From Histomonas meleagridis (lineage: Eukaryota > Parabasalia > Tritrichomonadida > Dientamoebidae): a stretch of DNA of 64,000 bases. The stretch covers positions 186,001 to 250,000 of the forward strand of contig WSYJ01000086.1 in assembly GCA_020186115.1 (NCBI GenBank), in the 5' to 3' direction. This document shows, one piece after another, positions 9,616 through 19,992 of this stretch. Under the pieces are notes generated by a model, which searched no databases, was not told where the DNA came from, and worked only from the letters and a program-made list of their open reading frames with translations. Positions within the stretch are counted from its first letter, which is position 1; every line of letters starts with the position of its first letter. The translations under genes were made by a program, and so were the position numbers.

Positions 9616-11469
9616 TCAAATCCATTGATCATATTCATTCATTGCGTACTTGTGAAGTTCGTTGTTGATGATTTCCGTTCCTTCGTTCCCTTCGTTTTCT
9701 TGTTTCGTCGTCACACTTGGCGTTGATTTCGTCGATTTCGCACGTTTCCGTTTCATCATGAAAATTATTATTCCAATAACAATTAGAATTATAAAAACTG
9801 AAAAACAAATAATACAAATCAGAACTTTCATTGATATTTGTTGACTTTCATTAGAATTATTGTTAATATTCGTTAATGTATAAAAATTATTATAAAATTC
9901 ATAATAAGATGAATAAAAAATATTAATATATTCATAATAAATAAATGCTGTAATGGAATATGTAAATGTCGAATCAAGTCGTGAAATGGTAAATGAATAT
10001 GTTGTAGTCATATTAAATACCGAAATCGTTTGCGTAACGGGTAAAAGAAATGAATTTGAACTTATATAAATTTTCGTTTGCGGAAATGAATTAGATTTAA
10101 TAAACATATTTGATTGTATAAATGAATTAGAATTAGTAAATGTACTTGATTGTGTGAATGCATTTGATCTAGTGAAGCCATTCGATTTTGAAAATGTATT
10201 TGATTGTGTGAAAGCATTTGATTTAGTGAATGAATTACTTTGTGTGAATACATTTGATTTAGAAAATGTATTTGATTTGGTAAATGTATTTGATTGTGTG
10301 AAAGCATTTGATTTAGTGAATGAATTACTTTGTGTGAATACATTTGATTTAGAAAATGTATTTGATTTGGTAAATGTTAATGTTGGAGGTAGACATTCAT
10401 CTAATGTTTCTTTGGTTATATTTAATTTACCAAATGTTTCATTTTGATATGTTTCACTTACCATAACAATTATCTCATTATTATCAAAAGAATGACTTCG
10501 AAGTCATGTTGGAGATGTTTCTCCATAGAAATATATGCATTTGAGTGAACAGCCAGAAAATGTGTATTCACCGATAATTTTCACATTTTCTCCGATGACA
10601 ACTGTTTCTAGTTGAGTACAATAAGAAAAAGCCGATGTTTGAATATCAGTAACAGAGTTTGGAATTGTGAAACTTGTGAATGCACAGTTAGAGAATGCAC
10701 TATCTTTTATTATATTTACATTATTTCCAAATGAAATTGTTAACAAATTAGTGCATGAATCAAATCCATGTGATTCAATTGAAGTTACTGAATTTGGAAC
10801 TTTGAATGTTTCACTGGAATTTCCATTTGGATAGACAATGAGTTTTGTAATTTCTTTATCATACAAAACCCCATCATTTTCATAATTGGAGAAATGTGAA
10901 CTTTCATTGGAAACTTTTATAAATTGAAGATTGCTGCAACGAAGAAATGGATTTGTTGATATTGAAGAAACTGTACTTGGAATTGTAACATATTTAAGTT
11001 TGCCGCAATTTTGAAACATCAGCGATCCAATCGCTTGAACACCTTCATCGAAAGTTACAGTTTCAAGACCAGCACAACCAATGAATACATTTGACTCAAC
11101 TGTTGTAAGACATTTAATTGTTAAATTTTTTAGTGAAGTACAATATCCAAATGCATATGATCCAATATTTGTTATGCCTTCTCCAAATGAAACTTCTTCT
11201 AAACTATAACAATATTGAAATGCATATGATTCAATTATAGTGACTGAGTCAGCAATCAAAGCAGTAGTCAATGACATCCATTGAAAAAAAGCTTTCTCTG
11301 GAATTTCAGTTATTCCATTTGAAATGACAAGATGCTTTGTATTGCTTTGATGATCATTTGTAAATTCACTTGAATCAATTATAGTTAATATGAATGTTTC
11401 TTCATTAAATGTTTGCATCGAATGTAAAAAAAAGTAAACAAATGGAATTAATATAAATTTAATATTCAT
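9616..11469 (-). CDS. BspA-like LRR surface protein with one in-frame TGA
   Basis: The minus strand is open from ATG 11469 to 9616 except for one in-frame TGA at 10504-10506. Residues 1-18 are a hydrophobic signal peptide. LRR_5/BspA repeats follow (VTSIESHGFDSCTNLLTISFG and similar), then FYGET, where BspA proteins usually turn into the stalk. After the stop, in the same frame, come a Ser/Asn/Phe hexapeptide stalk, a membrane span (ICFSVFIILIVIGIIIF), a basic stop-transfer (MKRKRAK) and a 40-residue tail ending NEYDQWI. A TCATATA motif about 20 bases before the ATG may be the initiator. Trichomonad BspA-like proteins are surface proteins implicated in adhesion; ligand unknown. It may be a recent pseudogene, a readthrough gene or a base error. 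Confidence 0.8.
9617..11214 (-). repeat. Inverted duplication E, right arm (BspA)
   Basis: It is the reverse-complement partner of bases 1-1410, longer because the left arm has suffered deletions. Confidence 0.85.
10202..10378 (-). repeat. 90-bp tandem duplication in the BspA stalk
   Basis: A 90-base unit (five 18-base hexapeptide units) is repeated almost exactly twice, so the protein reads the same five-hexapeptide block twice in a row. The inverted copy near base 700 has this block only once, so the duplication post-dates the copy event. Confidence 0.85.
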
Positions 11470-11497
11470 TTTTCCTTTTATATGAAGTTCACTTATA

Positions 11498-11929
11498 TTA
11501 AAATTTAGCTAGAAAATATTTTCTTATGAAACTTAAAACAGAAAACATTAAAATCATTATGTTTATGGAATAAAATAATTTTAAATTTCTGTGTAAAGAA
11601 TCAAAAAGTTTGAACAAAAATGTGAAAGGAGTAAAACCACTGATTTTATCTTTCGAATGTATTGATGTTATATTGTTAAAATTCGAATCGATAGCTGAAT
11701 AATAAACATTTAATTTGTTGCAAAAAATAGGATTATTTTTAATCTTTGAAGAAAAATTAAAAAAACCATGTAAAAAAGTATTACTGTGATCATGATTTTT
11801 TTGAAAAATGATATTTTTGTCGAGTTGATATTCATAAATGTAAAAAACATTTTTGATTTCTATTAATTTTTTATCACCGTCATGCGCTATCCTTAAAATA
11901 AAGAAAATCCAAGAAAACGTATATATCAA
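11498..11929 (-). pseudogene. Open frame without ATG, unrecognised, possible membrane protein relic
   Basis: A frame of about 143 codons is open here but has no ATG near its 5' end (only TTG at 11929). Near its C-terminus is a hydrophobic stretch (SINIMILMFSVLSFI) followed by RKYF, resembling a membrane anchor. I recognise no family. It lies just upstream of the BspA start and may be a decayed gene or chance. Confidence 0.25.
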
Positions 11930-12175
11930 CTATTGATGAGGAAGAGAAATCTATTGTCTATTCGATGTTTTCGAAATCGCTTTTAAGTTAACGACGTTCA
12001 TTCAATTGGTTCAATAGTTTATGAATTCAATTTTCATTTTGGACCATCATCTTCCAAAGACAACTGTTTCTATGTTGAGAATGCACTATATTATTATAAG
12101 TTATATAAGAGGTCATCTTCCACAACAGCCAGTGAGTGATCACCAATGAAATGATATAAAAATAATAAATCAACT
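11930..12175. other. Intergenic, nothing recognised
   Basis: Less AT-rich than average (about 11940-12140) but with no gene or repeat I can name. Confidence 0.4.
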
Positions 12176-13276
12176 TCAAACAAAACAAAAAGCAAAGAAT
12201 TTTATTGAATATTTATTCATTTTTTTATTATTAATTTCTTGTTTAATTTTTTCAAGTTCTTCATCATGTGTTTCGACCATTCGTTGATAGTCTTCGCCAA
12301 GTCGGATAACCATAACTGTCCCCTCCTGACTCGTGGTGACGACTGTCATTCCGTCGGGTGTAAACTTAACATCGTTAACTGGTGACTTATGAACTTTAAT
12401 CGATGCAAATTCTTCTTGGAAAACAATGTGGAAGAAGTTAATAGTAAAGTCTGTGCTTCCGAAGTTTGTCGTCGCAACATTCTTCTTATCTGCTGACGAT
12501 GCAAGAACAATGTGTTTGCCATTCGGTGAAAATGATGTAGAAGAAACTAAAAATGAATGTGGAAACATACCAACTTTCTCTAATTCTAATGTCCATGTGC
12601 ACGCGGTGGTGTCCGCTGATGCGGTGGAAATAAACTTCTTGTCAAACGAAACTGAGATGGAATTAATACTTCCGCGATGTGCATCAACTGTACGAATTAA
12701 TTTAAATTCAGTGGAATCTTTCTTGCTAAATAACATTAATCGCCCTTTGACATCGACAACAATGATAGTGTTGTCGTTGGGCCAAACAACACTATTAACT
12801 CCATCACTAAATTCATGTTTAAATTTCTCATCAAATGGATGAGCTGCATCTGTTTGTGTCTTAAGATGAAATAAACGAAGTGTTGGTACTTGTTTCATTT
12901 GACTTGAAGACAACATAACTGCTTGATTAATTTTACCTGGCGCAAAACAACAACATTGAAGAAGTGTCTTACTATCCATTTCAAGAATTACATTCCCCGT
13001 TTCAATAGAATGAATTAAAACTCGTTGGTCTGCTCCAACTGAAATTAATCGTGTGGATGTTTCATTAATATCAATGTCTTCAATAACACCATCATGTCCT
13101 TCATATCGTTTGAAACATACTTCTGTCATAAGATTATAACCATAAACAACGTTGGCTGATGCTACAAATAAAAGATCTCCTTCTTTATTAATAACACATC
13201 GATTACATGCTTTATCACTTGGTTGAAAAATAGTGGCACTTGTAATAGGACCACGGAATTCGCTGATTGGATTCAT
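12176..13276 (-). CDS. eIF3i: Translation initiation factor eIF3 subunit I (WD40)
   Basis: 366 residues from ATG 13276. It aligns end to end with eIF3i (TRIP-1/Tif34), a seven-bladed WD40 propeller. Markers are the N-terminal KEGDLLF, YEGHDGVIEDIDI for blade 2, HRGSINSISVSFDKKFISTASADTTA, and the highly characteristic C-terminal FTINFFHIVFQEEFASIKVHKSPVND (human [26 protein letters not shown]). It acts in the eIF3 complex on the 40S subunit. A C-terminal extension of about 30 lysine-rich residues exceeds the usual family end. Codon use is GC-richer than in surface genes, fitting high expression. Confidence 0.92.
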   Translation of the reverse strand: MNPISEFRGPITSATIFQPSDKACNRCVINKEGDLLFVASANVVYGYNLMTEVCFKRYEGHDGVIEDIDINETSTRLISVGADQRVLIHSIETGNVILEMDSKTLLQCCCFAPGKINQAVMLSSSQMKQVPTLRLFHLKTQTDAAHPFDEKFKHEFSDGVNSVVWPNDNTIIVVDVKGRLMLFSKKDSTEFKLIRTVDAHRGSINSISVSFDKKFISTASADTTACTWTLELEKVGMFPHSFLVSSTSFSPNGKHIVLASSADKKNVATTNFGSTDFTINFFHIVFQEEFASIKVHKSPVNDVKFTPDGMTVVTTSQEGTVMVIRLGEDYQRMVETHDEELEKIKQEINNKKMNKYSIKFFAFCFV

Positions 13277-13641
13277 ATTTTGGCCAATCTTTTCGCTACT
13301 TTACTTAGAAAATGTATTGCTTACTTTATGGAAAAGTGGTGGATCAATAACGGTTCTTATTTTTCGTTATTTTAAAAAAAAAGAGATTTTAATGAAACAT
13401 TTATTCATTATATATTTATTAAATTTATACAAGTACTATATAATACTTTGTGATAACAAAAGAAAATATCTGTCATTTAAACTTTAAGAAATAAAATTAT
13501 TCAAAAAGATTGAAAAAAATTCAATATTTTGTTCCTTTTTCATTTAATAACAAATGTTCTTAATAAGTTGAGAGATTTGTTAAAAATTTAAATTTCCGAT
13601 TTTTTTTTTTTTTTTTTTAATATCATCAAAACTCAATGCTT
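13277..13641. other. Intergenic, AT-rich, with a long T run
   Basis: No gene. A homopolymer run of about 18 T lies near 13600-13618. The region holds the eIF3i upstream sequence and the 3' side of the SANT/Myb gene. Confidence 0.5.
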
Positions 13642-13973
13642 TTAGTAAATATTTTTGATTTCATCCCATTTTGTCTTTAAATCTTTTGAAGTTCTTCCTC
13701 GTGGTCCAAATACTTCAGAATATTTTTTTAAAATTTCTTTAAAATTATTATCACCTAATTCAAAAACTCCTTCTTTAAGTGTATTAATTTCAATATCTGT
13801 CCATTTGTTGTTATTTGAATTTTTGATTTTATCAAAATTTTCAAAAAAAATTATTTTTTCATATATATTGAATAACACCTTGTAACATCTTTGTGTGTAA
13901 ATCTATCAACACCAAGACTTTTAATAAAATCATCAAGTTCAGATTGCTTCATTGTTTCATCATATCGATTCAT
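13642..13973 (-). pseudogene. Small SANT/Myb-like DNA-binding protein, frameshifted
   Basis: An ATG at 13973 starts MNRYDETMKQSELDDFIKSLG and runs in frame until about 13885. The coding sense then continues in another frame to 13642 with KWTDIEINTLKEGV, FKEILKKYSEVFG and TSKDLKTKWDEI. This is a single SANT/Myb repeat whose third helix (DLKTKW) resembles the telobox-type Myb domain (VDLKDKW). Trichomonads have many Myb proteins acting as transcription factors. The frame change could be a pseudogene mutation, a base-calling error or a very small intron; no trichomonad intron motif (GTATGT...ACTAACACACAG) is visible. It is divergent from HSP70, 141 bases away. Confidence 0.55.
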
Positions 13974-14101
13974 TTATTCGTTAACACTTTTTGTAACAAA
14001 AATAATCGTCAATTTCAATAACTGTTTAATTTCAATACTTTAAATGGTCGAATATTTAAATTGAATTGATAAATGCTCAACCAAAATATTCCTTTATAAC
14101 A

Positions 14102-14108
14102 TCATTTT
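14102..14108 (+). promoter_or_regulatory. Initiator TCATTTT of HSP70
   Basis: TCATTTT has its +1 A at 14104, 11 bases before the HSP70 ATG. It fits the trichomonad Inr consensus and the typical very short leader. Confidence 0.6.
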
Positions 14109-14114
14109 TTTATT

Positions 14115-16059
14115 ATGTCAGCTATAGGTATTGATTTAGGCACAACATACAGTTGTGTTGGTGTTTTCAGACACAATCGTGTTGATATTATAGCGAATGA
14201 TATGGGTAATCGTACAACACCGTCTTATGTTGCATTTACAGAAGATGAACGACTTGTTGGTGATGCCGCAAAGAACCAAGCAGCCATGAATCCAACAAAC
14301 ACAGTATTTGATGCCAAACGTATGATAGGACGTAAGTTTAGTGATCCAGTTGTCCAAAAAGATATGCAACATTGGCCATTTAAAGTTGTTCGTGGTGAAT
14401 CAGATCGTCCAAGGATTCAAGTTCAATGGAAAGGCGAAACGAAACAATTTTATCCGGAAGAAATCTCAGCTATGGTATTAGGTAAAATGAAAGAGATTGC
14501 AGAAAGTCAACTTACAGAAAAAGTCAAAGATGCAGTTATTACAGTTCCAGCATATTTCAATGATGGTCAACGTCAAGCCACAAAAGATGCCGGTGTTATT
14601 GCCGGATTAAATGTATTACGTATTATTAATGAGCCAACAGCGGCTGCAATTGCATTTGGTCTTAATGAGAAATCCGATAAAGAGCGTCATGTTCTTATCT
14701 TTGATCTTGGTGGCGGTACATTTGATGTTTCATTACTTGATATTGATGGCGGTATGTTTGAAGTTCGTGCCACAGCAGGCGATACACATCTTGGCGGAGA
14801 AGACTTTGATAATCGTATGGTTAATTACTTTGCAGATCGATTCCAAAAAGAAATTCAAATGTGATTTAAGACAATCGCCACGTGCATTACGTACATTACG
14901 AACAGCATGCGAACGAGCTAAGCGAACATTATCCACAGCCACATCCGCATCCATTGTTTGTGATTCATTATATGAAGGCCATGATTTCATGGATAACATT
15001 TCACGTGCAATGTTTGAGAACTTAAATGATGAATTATTTAGATCGACGATGACACCAGTTGCACAAGTATTAAGGGATGCGAACATGTCGAAGTCAGATG
15101 TCACCGATATAGTTTTAGTTGGAGGTTCGTCACGTATTCCACGTGTTCAACAATTGTTACAAGACTTCTTCAATGGTAAGCAGCCATGCCGTGGTGTTGA
15201 TCCAGATGAAGCAGTTGCATATGGCGCAGCAGTACAAGCAGCAATTATCAAAGGTGATACATCAGATACAGTGAAAGATATTTTATTGTTAGATGTTGCA
15301 CCACTTTCATTAGGTATCGAGACAGCTGGCGGAATGATGACAGTTCTGATTCCACGTAACACGACAATTCCAGCGAAGAAGTCAAATGTCTTCACGACGT
15401 TCTCAGATAACCAACCGGCAGTTACAATCAAAGTTTATGAAGGAGAACGTTCTCGAACATGCGACAACAACTTACTTGGCACATTTGATTTAACAGGTAT
15501 TCCGCCAGCACCACGCGGCGTACCACAGATTGAAGTTACATTCGATGTTAACGCTGATGGTATTATGAATGTTTCGGCACAAGATAAGTCGACAGGTAAC
15601 GTGAAGAAGATTACGATTAAGAATGAGAAAGGACGTCTTTCACAAGCAGATATCGACAAAATGGTTGCAGACGCAGAGAAGTACAAAGCACAAGATGAAG
15701 AAGTACGTAAGAAGGTGGAAGCTAAGAATGCACTCGAAGGATACTGCTTCGGCGTACGCAACTCATTAAATCAAGAACAGTTCGCTAACGCATTGTCACA
15801 ATCAGATAAGGACACAATCAACAAGGAAATCAATGACACGCTCGCATGGATCGAGTCTAACCAAGACGCAGATGTCGCTACAATCGAAGCTAAGCAGAAG
15901 GAACTTGAAGGCAAACTGATGCCAATTATGCAATCAGCTTATCAACATGCAGCAGGGGGCGCACAAGGCGGAATGCCAGGCGCGAACATGCAAGGAGGAA
16001 GTGGATCATCAGCAAATAGTGGACATTCATCAGGACCACGTGTTGAAGAAGTTGATTAA
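14115..16059 (+). CDS. HSP70: Cytosolic HSP70 chaperone, interrupted by a one-base frameshift
   Basis: From ATG 14115 the protein starts [16 protein letters not shown] (first HSP70 signature). The second signature is [12 protein letters not shown]; the third is [17 protein letters not shown]. The substrate domain, a Gly/Met-rich C-terminus and the terminal EEVD mark the cytosolic form that binds TPR co-chaperones. The frame breaks at the AAAAA run 14845-14849, giving a TGA at 14862. Reading with one A fewer gives [11 protein letters not shown], the family's usual sequence, and the second frame runs cleanly to 16059. Joined length would be about 647 residues, normal for cytosolic HSP70. With no other damage and strong codon bias, a sequencing/assembly error or a very recent mutation is likelier than an old pseudogene. 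TAAA overlaps the stop. Confidence 0.93.
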
Positions 16060-16871
16060 ATGAATGAATAAAATGTAATACAATGAATAATTTTATATGT
16101 TTATTTTAATAAATATTCATTTTAAATTTTAGTATTGCAATTGTTTTATGAAAATGTTACACAGTATTTAATAATTTGGAATTGAAAAATTATCTCTGAT
16201 GTATTAAAAGCATATCATGGAAATTATGATAAACTTTAACTTAAAATATTAATTCGTTATATTATTTGTTACTTTACAAAAATATCATTATCATTTTAAC
16301 CTTTCATATTTTGATAAAGCTTAAGTATAATTAAAATTATGCCATTTATTTGAAACCTAATAATTCAACAAAATATGCGTGAAGACATTAGCATATTGTT
16401 TTTGAAACAAATTGAAATTTTTTAGAAATGCAACCAATAGGAATTTCCATCCTTTTGAAATAAAATAAATATGTAAAAAAATTAAAATTTTAAAGCGCAC
16501 ATGGTTTATTTCTATTAATTATTTTTATATTAAATCTTTGGTTCTTCTCTAGATTTAAAAGCGGAATATATTAATTTGCAAACAAGTAACTCAAAAGAAT
16601 ATGGAATTTTTTTATCAAATAAATCAATCAATCTTTGCTTGTACCTGATTCTCGAGATTTGCTTCATTTAACCAGAAGATTATGTTTTCAAGTTCACGAG
16701 GAATTATTTTATCAATCGATTTATTGGATTTCATATTTTATTAATGAAATTCAGTAATATAATGATTAAAATGAACAGAAAAAAATATTTTACGATTCAG
16801 AACCCCCCAAACCCACATGAAGTGCACTTTTTAGTAAATTTTAACAACAAAATATTATTTATAAAAATAAA
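16060..16871. other. Intergenic, AT-rich; short minus-strand ORF near 16624-16733
   Basis: No recognisable gene. On the minus strand, ATG 16733 opens a 36-codon frame (MKSNKSIDKIIPREL) with fairly normal amino-acid composition before a TGA; it may be a relic of a lost gene. Confidence 0.3.
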
Positions 16872-17955
16872 ATGGAATCTAATGAACCACAGAATGAGTG
16901 GGAAACACTCCAAAAAATTGAAGAGATAATTTTTAATCTAAATAGTGAAAATATTTCATAATCTATAGAATCTTTAATTGATAAGATAAATATTAAACAA
17001 TCATTCTTTTTAATAAAATTATTAGTCAAATTATATATTTATCATTTATAATACAAAATAATAAATTAAATACATAACTAAGTTTATTGAAAGAAATTGA
17101 AGCTTATGAAAAATTTCATCAAAGCGAATCCGATATTTTTGAAGTTTTTATAGAGATTCTTCTATCAAGAAAAGCACAAGAATCATATTATCTTCTTGAA
17201 AAAATGATTGAACAAAATTTATTCAATCCAAAAATATGTAAAACGCCAAAAGTTCCATATTTTGTTCAATATATATCAGATGAAGAAATAAGAGATGAAA
17301 AATATTTCAATATTATAAAACCAATCATCAAAAATTATGGTGGACTATCAAAGAATGATGGGCACTTCATAAACTATTAATTAAAGAAGGAGTTAATCCA
17401 AATGAAATTGCTAAAATTATTCGAGATGATGAAATCGAAAAACTTCAAGAAATATCATCACAAAATAATTTTAATTTCAATCAAATAATTGAACCCTCAA
17501 TTTATGAAAGATGTTCATTTATTAATGAAGAATATGTATCATTGATTGATTATTCAGCATTTTTTGGCTCAATAAAATGTTTTAAATATTTATTATTAAA
17601 TAATTCTAATTTATATAGTACAGGTAATTATGCAATTGCAGGTGGGAATCTCGAAATTTTTCATTTATGTGAACAAAGTAATTCATCACTTCCATATGGA
17701 TCTTATGAAATAGCAATTAGATTTCATCGCAACGACATCTTTCATTATATTTATGAAAAAAAGATTCATAAAATATATTTAGAAGAATTGGGAAAGGAAT
17801 GTGTTTATTATCATAACTATGAAATTTTATCATTTCTAATTGGCGAAGGTATGAAAATTAGTGATTCACTTATCCATTTATCAATCCGTGTTGATAATAT
17901 TTTTCTTACAAAATATTTTTTAAATAAAGTAAAACAAATTCAAAAGGATGCTTAA
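16872..17955 (+). pseudogene. DUF3447/ankyrin-family protein, decayed copy 1
   Basis: A start MESNEPQNEWETLQ at 16872 is followed by stops, then coding sense in frame segments 17087-17380 and about 17380-17955. The latter holds EIAKIIRDDEIEKLQEISSQNNFNFNQII and DYSAFFGSIKCFKYLL, the N-terminal region of trichomonad DUF3447/ankyrin proteins. It is clearly paralogous to 59397-60210 (SKNDWELHKKLIREG, KIIRNDEIEKLQEIS). At least two frame changes and several stops show it is dead. Remnants of ankyrin repeats (TIVKLLLKQN-like) continue to about 18115. Family function is unknown; the ankyrin repeats imply protein binding. Confidence 0.75.
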
Positions 17956-18198
17956 CGAAACATCATCATGAAGAAAGTGAATGTTAACAATACTTAGTAT
18001 TTGTTAAATTGCTTCTTAAACAAAATAAAATAAATATTTAAAGATTTTATTTAGTATTTCAATATAATATTTGGAAATTATTCAAATTGTCTAAATACAA
18101 CACCAGAAAGAAACTTTTTAAATAGTTTACCTGAAATATATTTCTATAAGAATTGATCGTTTAACAGCTTTTTCGAAATATTTTAATCGTCTAACTTG

Positions 18199-19563
18199 AT
18201 GAAGGCTCCCATTGTTTTCCAAGACAAAGCGGAGTCACTTCACAAGCTGGTAACAATTACCATTGATATAGTCATTATCCTTTCTATTGTTCTTAATATT
18301 TTAATATTTTTCAGATCAAAGGTTAAAATATCGAATAATATAATTCCAAAAAATAAATATTCTCAAGTTGACAATCGTTTGCCACCTGAACCTTCACCAT
18401 TTCCATATACACAACAAGAACTTGATGAAGCAATCAAAGGGTTGCATCTTCCAACATGGTCTCGATCATACGTTCCATGTACCTCACCAAAGAGCGAAGT
18501 TACATGCCCTCAAATCATAGAAGCTTGGCGTACCATTAAGCGTTGGATAACATACATGGATAATACCACAATTGAAAATAGAGAATATATCAAGATCAAT
18601 CATGTAACAAATGGTGTAGGTAATCGAATTAGCATGGATATTACTATGTTTTTACTATCTCTTATGACAAATCGTACGATGGTTATTCAAGGTAATTTTG
18701 TTCAACAAGGTCATATTGTAAGTCAAAGTGGTAATGCATATAAATATCGCAAGCACATTTATGACATGAACAATACATTTTCACAAATCCTTTCCAAACG
18801 TCCACAAAAAGAGATCGACACATTTTCAGGCTGGTATAGTTCCGATTTCTATTCACAGGGTGGCAAAACCCTTTGTCTTAACCTTCTTATCTTCTCCTCG
18901 ATGATATATGTTCAACATCAACTTTCTGCATTTGCATATTCACATTTCGGCATGCACGCCATTTATTTTCTAAGTAATTTTCTCATTGAAATTCCAAATG
19001 AGAACTTGGAATACATCTTAAAACTCTTTAAAACTGTTCCCAAAAACGTTCGAATTTTCGGAATACATTTGCGATTTCATATGCCCGGACATTATTTCAC
19101 ATATGGAATTCAGCCGAACATGAAAGCGTTAGTTCCATTTCTTCTGGACAAAATGAATAATAAACCAACAATGTTCGCGTTCACATCGGATAGTAAAGAT
19201 ATGGAAAAAGAGTTTCTTAAAGTTTTCGGTAATTATACGATTTTGACGGACTCTGTGAAGAGGCCCGATTTCGATCACGCGTCTGCTTTGGTCGACATAT
19301 TGTTCATGACGGCGACAAATGAATGTTTGGGAACTTTTCGGTCGTCGTTCTCGTTTAACGCAATTTCGAAAATGTGTAAAAGAGGATATTACATCGAAAA
19401 ATATTCGGCGCAAATATTCCAAATGTCAAACTCACAAGTGGGTGCAATATCAATGCAATACCACGCGTGGGATAGACACGACTGGCAAACGTCAAGAAGA
19501 TTTGTTTTGGCAGTACAAAGCGAAAAATGTTTGAGACTTTTCTTTAACTATTTCATTTTATAG
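18199..19563 (+). CDS. Type II membrane glycosyltransferase, fucosyltransferase-like
   Basis: 454 residues from ATG 18199. A short cytoplasmic N-terminus is followed by one membrane anchor (residues about 20-40, ITIDIVIILSIVLNILIFF) and a luminal domain: Golgi type II topology. The luminal part has VGNRISMDITMFLLSLMTNRTM, then GIHLRFHMPGHYF with the H-x-R motif, FAFTSDSKDMEKEF, and DHASALVDILFMTATNECLGTFRSSFS. These resemble, in order, the nucleotide-sugar motifs of the fucosyltransferase superfamily (GT37 plant xyloglucan type, GT23 FUT8/NodZ, POFUT). Donor GDP-fucose is inferred and the acceptor unknown. The last third is GC-rich relative to the first. The protein may decorate surface glycans or glycolipids. 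Confidence 0.65.
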   Translation: MKAPIVFQDKAESLHKLVTITIDIVIILSIVLNILIFFRSKVKISNNIIPKNKYSQVDNRLPPEPSPFPYTQQELDEAIKGLHLPTWSRSYVPCTSPKSEVTCPQIIEAWRTIKRWITYMDNTTIENREYIKINHVTNGVGNRISMDITMFLLSLMTNRTMVIQGNFVQQGHIVSQSGNAYKYRKHIYDMNNTFSQILSKRPQKEIDTFSGWYSSDFYSQGGKTLCLNLLIFSSMIYVQHQLSAFAYSHFGMHAIYFLSNFLIEIPNENLEYILKLFKTVPKNVRIFGIHLRFHMPGHYFTYGIQPNMKALVPFLLDKMNNKPTMFAFTSDSKDMEKEFLKVFGNYTILTDSVKRPDFDHASALVDILFMTATNECLGTFRSSFSFNAISKMCKRGYYIEKYSAQIFQMSNSQVGAISMQYHAWDRHDWQTSRRFVLAVQSEKCLRLFFNYFIL

Positions 19564-19992
19564 ATTAAATTTTATTCTTTTGTAAAATAATAAATTATTT
19601 TTGTAATTATTTTAAAATATGAAAATTATGCATTAGATCTAAAAAATATATTAAGTTATTTCCCTAAAATTACATGAAAAATTGATGAAAACAAAATTTC
19701 TATGTTTAATCATTATTTTTTTAAATGAAGTCGTACTTTAATTATTCCAAACGAAATACTGTATTTTTATTTTTTTAATACTCAAGTTCTATTAATTTAG
19801 ATTAGCAAGTGATTTCTGATAAATATTGATGAACTGTTTTTCCAATTTAACAAATTATTATTTTGTTTTTCTGGTCATATATTACTTTATTTCATATTAA
19901 GTAATTTTTCCAAAGTTTTTAAATTAATAACACTGAAAAAAGTTTCAATTAATTAATTAATAAATGAGATAAAATTATAAGTTTTTGTTTAT
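19564..19992. other. Intergenic, AT-rich, nothing recognised
   Basis: It separates the convergent glycosyltransferase and beta-amylase genes. No ORF, repeat or RNA recognised. Confidence 0.6.

Noticed and set aside
14733-15104. Minus-strand ORFs inside HSP70 (also 15147-15431, 15435-15761)
   Set aside because: They are antisense shadows of a strongly biased coding sequence, with no family match or initiator.
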